Assembly: GCF_049243985.1 (NCBI RefSeq)
Contig: NC_135373.1
Coordinates: forward strand, 8,911,501 to 8,975,500
DNA length: 64,000 nt
Direction: 5' to 3'
Source of the DNA: Paroedura picta
Lineage: Eukaryota > Chordata > Lepidosauria > Squamata > Gekkonidae
Each line of letters begins with the position of its first letter. Position 1 is the first letter of the stretch. Of the stretch, positions 57,400 through 64,000 are shown one piece after another. The notes under the pieces were generated by a model. It worked only from the letters and a program-made list of their open reading frames with translations. It had not been told where the DNA came from and ran no database searches. The translations under genes were made by a program, and so were the position numbers.

Positions 57400-57575
57400 G
57401 AAGCAAGAGCAGCCCTGTCTGGCCATTCTTCTCAGAGCTTAGAAGCTAATCAGGGTTGGCCATGGCTAGTGCTTAGATGGGAGGCCACCAAGGAAGGCCA
57501 GGGTTGCTATGCAGTGGAAGGCAATGACCACCCACCTCTGCTCATTTTTGTCTGGAAAGACCTATGGTCCTAGGG
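57400..57575 (+). mobile_element. 5S rRNA-derived SINE
   Basis: CTCAGAGCTTAGAAGCTAATC and TGCTTAGATGGGAGGCCACC are 5S-like. GTGGAAGGCAATGACCACCC is the family tail. Confidence 0.7.
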
Positions 57576-57840
57576 TTACCATGTATTACTGTAGAGAGAG
57601 AACCCTGGAATCCGAAACAGAGTGGAAACATTTAGTTCTGCCTCCTTAGGTCTCCCTGCTAGAGAAAATACCCTTGATCTTTAGGTGGTAGCTGGAGATC
57701 TCCTGGGATTACCACTGATGTCCAGGTGACGGAGATCAACTTCCAGAGAAAAATGGCTGCTTTAGAAGGCGGCTTTCTATGGCGTTCTACCCCACTGAAG
57801 TCCCTCCTCTGCCCGGACCCTGCCCTCCTCAAGCTACAGA
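57576..57840 (-). repeat. Repeat G, inverted
   Basis: TAGGTGGTAGCTGGAGATCTC to CCCACTGAAGTCCCTCCTC. Confidence 0.75.
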
Positions 57841-57854
57841 CCCCACCACGCCAG

Positions 57855-57980
57855 GGCCTATTCTGCACACAACAGATAATGCACTTTCAATGCACTTTAG
57901 AAGTAGATTTTCCTGTTCCGCACAGGAAAATCCATCTGCCAAAGCACATTGAAAGTGCATTATCCCATGTGTGCACAGCC
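57855..57980. mobile_element. Short GGCCCATTCTGCACA-type MITE, copy 3
   Basis: GGCCTATTCTGCACACAACAG start, ATCCCATGTGTGCACAGCC decayed end. Core stem AAGTGCATTATC conserved. Confidence 0.75.
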
Positions 57981-58329
57981 TGGAGCCAACAACCCTTTGG
58001 GACTTAAGCCAAGGGAATACGTTAATGCTGGTAACTCCCCGGACAGTCTCCGCTGAACAGAGGTGAGCTATTGAACCCCTTTCTCCTCATAAAATGGAGC
58101 TCTCTCCTGCTGTGCTGAGCCTGCTGTATTGAGTGGATTCTGCTGTCAGCCTTTGAAAATATACGTCTCTATTTTTGTACTTTCAGGATGTCCCGTTGCT
58201 TCTGTTACCGTGACTGATTTGGAGTTGGAGGCGAGGGAGGTGGGAGGAAGATGCTGGAGCCTCTCTATGTGTGAGGCCATTACACAAAAAGCGTTGGAGA
58301 GAAAGCCACCAGCCCCGCCTGTACATTCA
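57981..58329. other. Intergenic, nothing recognised
   Basis: Between the siglec and HAMP; no exon seen. Confidence 0.4.
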
Positions 58330-58605
58330 CATTACCTCTTATTTGTTCAACATAATTTTCTTTGGGATCTATTGATATCTTTTCTCTACCACAGAGACCC
58401 AAAGCAGCTTAAAACACCATTGTTCCCCTCCTCCATTTTCTAACCACCACCCTGTAAGGTAGGCTAGTCTGAGACCATGTGACTGACCCCAAGATCATCC
58501 AGCAAGCTGCCAGGGTATACTAGGGATTCGAACCCAGGTCTTCCAGTATCCTAGTCGGACACTTTAACCACAATGCTACCCTGGCTCACCCTAGAAGCTT
58601 GCTGG
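58330..58605 (-). mobile_element. SINE-D
   Basis: CACCCTGTAAGGTAGGCTAGT, GGGATTCGAACCCAGGTCTTC (inverted B box), TTAACCACAATGCTACCCTGG (inverted head). Confidence 0.82.
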
Positions 58606-58680
58606 GTGACCTTGGGTCAGTCACATGCTCCCAGTTTACCCAACCCGGGGGGGGGGGGGTTGCTGTTAGATAATGGAGAG

Positions 58681-59187
58681 AGGGTTGCCAACCTCAAGGT
58701 GGTGGCTGGAGATCTCCCAGTATTACAATTGATCTCCAGGCGATAGAAGCCTGGAGAATGTGGTCAATTTGAAAGGTGGTCCTTATGGAATTATGAGCCT
58801 CTTGTGGCGCAGAGTGGTAAGGCAGCCGTCTGAAAGCTCTGCCCATGAGGCTGGGAGTTCAATCCCAGCAGCCGGCTCAAGGTTGACTCAGCCTTCCATC
58901 CTTCCGAGGTCGGTAAAATGAGTACCCAGCTTGCTGGGGGGTAAACGGTCATGACTGGGGAAGGCACTGGCAAACCACCCCGTATTGAGTCTGCCAAGAA
59001 AATCCTAGAGGGCATCACCCCAAGGGTCAGACATGACTCGGTGCTTGCACAGGGGATACCGTTACCTTTACCTTTACCTTATGGAATTATACCTCATTGA
59101 AGTTTGTCCCCCTCCACAAATCCTCCACTCCTCATGTTCCACCCCCCAAATCTCCGGGTATTTCCCAAGCTGGAGTTGGCAACACTA
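58681..59187 (-). repeat. Repeat G, split by a SINE-B
   Basis: Left part 58681-58794 (GGGTTGCCAACCTCAAGGTG) and right part 59077-59187 (ending GGAGTTGGCAACAC) form one inverted repeat G interrupted by the SINE at 58795. Confidence 0.85.
58795..59076 (+). mobile_element. SINE-B, full length
   Basis: Target duplication CCTTATGGAATTAT at 58781-58794 and 59077-59090. Younger than the repeat G it interrupts. Confidence 0.94.
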
Positions 59188-59210
59188 CATGGAATGAAGG
59201 AGAATGTGAT

Positions 59211-59223
59211 TGTGTGTGTGTGT

Positions 59224-59268
<45 letters not shown>
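59211..59268. repeat. (GT)n(GA)n microsatellite
   Basis: Located about 220 bp past the HAMP stop codon, in or near its 3' end. Confidence 0.95.
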
Positions 59269-59270
<2 letters not shown>

Positions 59271-59484
59271 ATTCATGAGGTAAAAATGTTTTTTTTTTTT
59301 TAATCCCAAGTAACAAAAAGAAGCAGAAGATACAAACTGAACACTGGAGAAATAAATAAGGAGGCATGGAGGGGAGAGGGGAGCAGCTTTGGGGGCCGGG
59401 TGGGGAGCCTGGGGCTTGTGTGTGGGGCTGGAACTGGGAGTTGTCCCACAACGCCTCGGTTATCCGTCGAAGAATTCAGCCCCT

Positions 59485-62225
59485 CTACGTTCGGCAGCAG
59501 AAACCGCAGGCCTTGTTGCTGCAGCAGTTGCAGCAGTAGGTGCAGAGGGGGAAGTGGCTGCTGAAACGCTTGGACCTCCGCAGCATGGCCTGTCGGGGGG
59601 AAGAAAGAAGCATTGAACACCTCGGAGCCTGCTGGTCCCAGATAAGGAGGTTCCACTTCCAACCTCATCCAAACACATGGAGTAACTTGGAAACTGGGGG
59701 AATGTGAAATGCGATGAAATCATGAACGGTCATGACTTTTATCTCAGCAAGGGGGATAGCGATTTTCTGGCCCGGACACGGATGCCGGCCTCCGGGTGGG
59801 ACCTGGGGATCCCTCAGAATTAGAATTCGTCTCCGGACTGCGGAGATCACCACCCCTGGAGAAAAATGGCCGGTTTGGAGGGGACTTCGTGGGAAACGGG
59901 GCCAGCTCGGTCATTCATACAGCAGCCTTAACCTGGCAATACAGGGACCCTGCCAAGGACTATCTGATGCTACATCTATGGCAGGGGTAGTCAAACTGCG
60001 GCCCTCCAGATGTCCATGGACTACAATTCCCAGGAGCCCCCTGCCAGCGAATGCTGGCAGGGGGCTCCTGGGAATTGTAGTCCATGGACATCTGGAGGGC
60101 CGCAGTTTGACTACCCCTGATCTATGGTGTAGGGTGGCCATATTCCCTCTTGGGCCAGGAAAAAGTGACCTGTCCTAATGGGTCATTTTCTACCTTGAGT
60201 TGCCACATTTTGTTTTTGAAACTCTTTGCTTCTGAGAGCCTCTAAACATGTGCAGAGGGACAGTTCTAAAGAAGGTGTTTTTTGAAGGGTCAACAGGCAG
60301 GAGAAGCTACGCCTGTTCTCCCCCTGGGAGAAGAAACTCCGCAAGACTGGAAACTGAATGAACATGGATTCTTCCCCTATCTATTTCTCTCAGTCCCAGA
60401 TCGCCCCCTTGCTTCCACAGCGGAATATTTCAACCCAGCCTCGGGATCGATTTTACCTGCAGGCCAGAAGTCTCAGCCACGCCCTCTTCTGCATTGTGGG
60501 TTTCTGAGTCTTTGTCGACTTGTGTCTGCAAACAGAAAGAAACACAGAGATCGGTTTTAGCTGCTCTGTTTTGGCAGAGGGAAATCTTGTAAAGTTCTTT
60601 TGCAGGGAGGGGTATACATTTCACTGAACCAAACAGCAACGCGTTATGGATTTTTCTGAACCTGCTTTCCTTCCCAAATGTCTCTTTCTTTGGCTCTGGA
60701 CTTGGGCGCCCTGAGTTCAAATCCTACCTTTTGCCATGTGTATTCATTACATTGCGTTAGAAACTGTGCAACAGATCTGGGCCCATTTCAAACGGTTTCT
60801 GAGGTCTGGTCCTCGTATTACATGAGTGAGTTTGATTACTATTCTCACACCATTTGGGCAGGGTAGACATAGAGAAACCACATGAGGGAGGCTGGAAAGC
60901 CTGGGAAGACCCAGAACCTTGGCTGTGGTCAAACCGGAGGGGAGAGAGTTACATTATTTTGTGGAATCTTCCCATGTGAGCCCAATTCTTCCGAGAGTCA
61001 TTTTCTTTCCTGTATTACAGGAGTTGTGAGGTTCCAGTATGGAAGAAACTTTAGCTATAGGCTAATCTGCATTCTCAAAGGTTTCCAGCTAGGGCTGCTT
61101 AGCAAGTAGAATTCAAGAAATAAACGCATGGACCCCATCCTGGCATTTTATATTAATCAATCTCCAACGGTGACCATTCACAGAAACTAATACTGATTAC
61201 AATCCCCACTTTGTTTATAGGCCTTAAAAGAAAACCACTGTTTTTCCTCCCAGCCAGATAATATTAATAATACTAATATCAATAATAAAATACTGTTAAT
61301 ATTAATAACACCTTGTGCAGTTGACCTCCATTATTCATGGATTGAGGGTAAATGAGCTTCATGAGTTAGGGTGACCCAAACAGAACAGTAGGGAATAAAG
61401 GACAAAATGTACACAAAATTTGCATATGCTAATTTATAAATAATCACTGTCGTTTAAATAGAAGCGCAGCTCTCTGCAGTATCAGTTCCATGGGATATCC
61501 AGGCGCTAACTAGGGTTGCCAGCTCCGGGTCCAGAAATACCTGGAGATTTGGGGGTAGAGTCTGGGAAATTGGGATTTAGGGAAAGGAGGGCATTATGGT
61601 ATGCAGCCCACCTTCCAAAGCAGCCGTTTTCCCCAGGAGAAATGGAATCAATGTTAAAAATAAATAAATACTAAACACGCGGCGAAAGTTGTCTAGAAAT
61701 CAGTTGGCAATTTGGGAGATCTCCAGGTCCCACCTGGAGGTTGGCAACCGTAGCCCTAATGGGGGACAATGAACAAGGTCCACCTTCTCCCCTTCAACAT
61801 CTTTCATTCACCGCAGGTCGCTTGAGCGGTCCTTCCAGCAGCAGGGAGCTCTGGACCGAAGCAGAAATACAGGCCAGTACTCTGGGAAAATCAGAGAACT
61901 TTCCCTCTTAAGGAGATTCTGTAATTGGAGTTGCCAGTTTTGAACTGGGAAATACCTGGGGATTTTGAGGGCACCGTCAGAAGGGGGTGGGGTTTGGGGA
62001 GGGAAGGAAAAGGATTTCATCATTTCCTCCAGTTGAACTGGTCTCTGTCTCCTGGACATAATAGCAAGTCTCCAACAACCTCCAGATCTCCAACCATCTC
62101 CAACCACCACCTGGCAACTCTATCTGTAATTTCTAATTTCTTCTCACCTCAATTCTGAAGGCATGGAGGCTTTGGGCGGTCATGCTGAGAAGAATGAAGA
62201 TCAAGCAGACAAGTTGCAGCTTCAT
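59485..62225 (-). CDS. HAMP: Hepcidin prepropeptide
   Basis: Hepcidin is the secreted iron-regulatory peptide that binds and blocks ferroportin. There are three coding exons, all phase 0. Exon 1 is 62225..62148, ending in the GTGAGA donor. Exon 2 is 60525..60457, with TTGCAG acceptor and GTAAAA donor. Exon 3 is 59589..59485, with GACAG acceptor and TAG stop. They encode 26, 23 and 34 residues, 83 in all; human has 84. Exon 1 is a signal peptide (MKLQLVCLIFILLSMTAQ, then SLHA). Exon 2 is an acidic pro-region (TQVDKDSETHNAEEG). Exon 3 gives the furin site RRSKR and a 26-residue mature peptide whose eight cysteines have exactly the human spacing (C-x2-CC-x-CC-x4-C-x2-CC). The mature N-terminus is FSSHFPLC where human has DTHFPIC: HFP is kept, but Asp-Thr is replaced by Phe-Ser-Ser, one residue longer. 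ATTAAA at about 59297-59302 (minus) could be the poly(A) signal. Introns hold repeat-G copies and a MITE. Confidence 0.96.
59770..59890 (-). repeat. Repeat G fragment
   Basis: GGCCTCCGGGTGGGACCTGG to GGAGAAAAATGGCCGGTTTG, in HAMP intron 2. Confidence 0.75.
59982..60119. mobile_element. hAT foldback MITE copy 11
   Basis: Target duplication ATCTATGG at 59974-59981 and 60120-60127. In HAMP intron 2. Nearly identical to copy 6 at 29802, so probably a recent burst. Confidence 0.94.
60545..61508. other. HAMP intron 1, nothing recognised
   Basis: AT-rich with AATA runs near 61260-61310. No exon open on either strand with splice support. Confidence 0.45.
61509..61757 (+). repeat. Repeat G, full length
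   Basis: TAGGGTTGCCAGCTCCGGG to GGAGGTTGGCAACCGTAG, with an AAATAAATA insertion in the middle. HAMP intron 1. Confidence 0.88.
61925..62128 (+). repeat. Repeat G, full length
   Basis: TTGGAGTTGCCAGTTTTGAA to CACCACCTGGCAACTCTATC. It ends about 20 bp from the HAMP exon 1 donor. Confidence 0.8.
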
Positions 62226-62311
62226 GGTCCTTTCTGTAGTCGGCCTTGGCTTGGGTTTTACAGCCTCTTTGGGATCTATCCTGTTCTTGATTTTGCTCTG
62301 GAGAAGTTCTG

Positions 62312-62400
62312 TGATGTCCGAGCAACCAAGAGGCCTACCTTTATGGGCCAGAGAGTCCCTCCCTAGGTTGGAACCGGCCAATCCGCAGTGATCCAAGAAA
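62312..62400 (-). promoter_or_regulatory. HAMP proximal promoter candidate
   Basis: Read on the minus strand: TTTCTTGGAT (62391-62400) resembles the STAT3 site TTCTTGGAA of mammalian HAMP, though the final A is T. A CATAAA TATA-like box is at 62340-62345. Transcription would start near 62312, giving an ~87-base 5' UTR. No GGCGCC BMP element was seen. Spacing of the two boxes is similar to mammals; function is inferred. Confidence 0.45.
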
Positions 62401-62941
62401 GAACAAGTTTGGGAAAGATAACCCTTGAACAAACAGGTCAATACGCTGATGGCGTTTGTAGGACTCATATCCTTCAAACATACACAGGAAAACGGGCCAG
62501 ATTTCCCAATAGGTGTAAAGTCAGGTTCCTTAGTCAGGTTTGGCTGGGCTTTTACATCATATTCCTGAATGCTGCAGATGCAAAATTAATGAATGTTTGG
62601 CAGCAGGACACTGTTCCAGGACACTGTTTTGTATTTTTTAATCTTTAATCCTTTCTGGGGCTTCCCTGAACATTTCAGAATATTTACTGTAATTGTCTGA
62701 GATATTAAAAAAAACAAACCAGCATGAAAAGAAATGAAAAAGAAATCATTTGGATTAGAACTTTCCCAAGTTTTGCAACTCTTCTTCCAGTCTGTGAGCA
62801 ATCAAGTTTGACACAGTTATGAAACAAATTTGGAAAGACCCTGAGCAGAAGGGGGAGACGCCATAGTTACTGGGGGATGCTCAGAAATGAGGCCACGATT
62901 CCCATCCCTACATGTTCATTCGATTTTGCTTGGCTATAGAG
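62401..62941. other. HAMP upstream region
   Basis: A GATA motif (AGATAA, 62416-62421) and AT-rich sequence. No further gene seen. Confidence 0.4.
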
Positions 62942-63077
62942 CAGGGGCAGTCAAACTGCGGCCCTCCAGATGTCCATGGACTACAATTCCCAGAAGCCCC
63001 TGCCAGCATTTGCTGGCAGGGGCTTCTGGGAATTGTAGTCCATGGACATCTGGAGGGCCGCAGTTTGACTACCCCTG
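62942..63077. mobile_element. hAT foldback MITE copy 12
   Basis: Target duplication CTATAGAG at 62934-62941 and 63078-63085. About 700 bp upstream of the HAMP start. Confidence 0.93.
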
Positions 63078-63085
63078 CTATAGAG

Positions 63086-63827
63086 TATGGAAGGACTCCT
63101 ATGAATATTGCACCCCGATTTCACATATCAAGCATAGACTTGGGTCATTTGTGATCCAAATTTAATTCCGCTCGAGATGTCGAGCCAGTGGCACAAACAC
63201 CACCATCATGCAGTAAATAAAATCGATTATGCTTTCCAGGGCCATGCACAAGGGTTATTTTTGGGGGAGTGGAGTGGGGCGAATTAACTCCCTCCAAAAG
63301 ATTAAATCAAAGAAATATGAAAAGCTACCCATTGAATTGATGAAAACCTATGCACAATGGCAGGAGAGAGGAAAATAATAGAAGAGAGGTTTTTTTTTAA
63401 TTCAAGAAAATGGAGAAAGAATTAGTTAAGTAGTTTCATGCAGATTCTGGAATGTATTCTAACACCCCCCCCCTTTAATAATCCTGGGCAGGGGGCTGAT
63501 TCCTTTGCAGACTGATACCAGAGGAAGTGGCTTGTGACTCTGTAGAGATCAAGCAAGTCTCTGCAGAATTGTATTCTGGTCTATTAAATTATACCCAGAA
63601 AAGTGTTTCTTTGGATTGCACTTCAAATTGCAGACACAGTATCCTTTAACTATCAATTTCTTTTATTCTGGATAGTTTTGCTTGCTTTCTGATTACTGTT
63701 TATGTTTACGAACATTTCCCCCCATTTTTTATTCTTGGGGGTAATAGGGAACTTGCAAGATTCTTTAAAAATTCTTTGGAAGTCATTTGGAAGTCAGGGT
63801 CGCAAAAGCATGTTAATACAAGGATCA
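63086..63827. other. Intergenic, AT-rich, nothing recognised
   Basis: No exon or named repeat. Confidence 0.4.
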
Positions 63828-64000
63828 GAGTTGCCAGCTCTGGTTGGGAAACACCTGGAATCTTTGGGGGTGGAGTCAGGAGTGAGAGGGTTTTGGGGTG
63901 GGGACGGACCTCAGTGGAGTTCAATGCTATGGAGTCCCCCTTCCAATGCAGCCATTTTCTCCAAGGGAACTGATCTCTTTAGTCTGGAGATGAACTATAA
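63828..64000 (+). repeat. Repeat G, cut by window end
   Basis: CAGAGTTGCCAGCTCTGGTTG to CTGGAGATGAACTATAA. Confidence 0.85.

Noticed and set aside
59460-59723. Minus-strand frame ending AAATRPAVSAAERRG
   Set aside because: Shifted frame over hepcidin exon 3; the correct frame gives the eight-cysteine peptide.

Overview
The window looks like squamate reptile DNA, possibly gecko. This rests on the repeats: BovB/RTE, CR1, L2 and L1 LINE pieces, several tRNA-derived SINE families, 5S-derived SINEs and many hAT-type MITEs. All genes have vertebrate introns. No CRISPR, operon or prokaryotic feature is present, and I recognised no endogenous retrovirus.

Host genes, left to right. (1) LIM2 (lens membrane protein MP20), minus strand, 1-1199: its first coding exon and the start of the next, running off the left edge. 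(2) An unrecognised minus-strand gene whose last coding exon is 12596-13966. It encodes a basic, Arg/Gly/Ser-rich protein with an acidic C-terminus. A CpG-rich stretch at 18.9-19.3 kb could be its promoter. (3) A plus-strand siglec of the MAG/CD22 family, exons 48183-56983: V-set, three C2-set domains, transmembrane segment and two tail exons. The signal-peptide exon was not found. (4) HAMP (hepcidin), minus strand, 59485-62225: all three coding exons are readable and give an 83-residue prepropeptide. The siglec and HAMP are tail to tail. In human, HAMP, MAG and CD22 are neighbours, and LIM2 lies in another siglec-rich part of the same chromosome arm, so the window joins two related neighbourhoods.

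The rest is mostly transposable elements. Working names used below: SINE-A (tRNA head, tail ending in CTT repeats), SINE-B (tRNA head containing GTGGCGCAGAGTGGTA, tail CCTTTACCTTT), SINE-C (tRNA head with GGCTCAGTGGTAGAG-like A box), SINE-D (another tRNA-derived family with CTCACAACAACCCTG), repeat G (a ~210-bp dispersed repeat beginning GGGTTGCCAACTC and ending GGAGGTTGGCAACC). A ~136-bp foldback hAT MITE occurs twelve times, ten of them with exact 8-bp target duplications. Larger items are an ORF1-only L1-like insertion with an exact 16-bp target duplication (39217-40872), two ~0.9-kb non-autonomous DNA elements (4121-4999, 23450-24401) and a nested ~2-kb composite (19851-21888).

The clearest biological novelty is the siglec. 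The strand-F arginine that binds sialic acid in this family is replaced by Trp, and its tail carries four Tyr-x-Asn (Grb2-type) motifs but no canonical ITIM. Hepcidin has an altered N-terminus at its ferroportin-binding end. All calls come from reading the sequence; no search was run.
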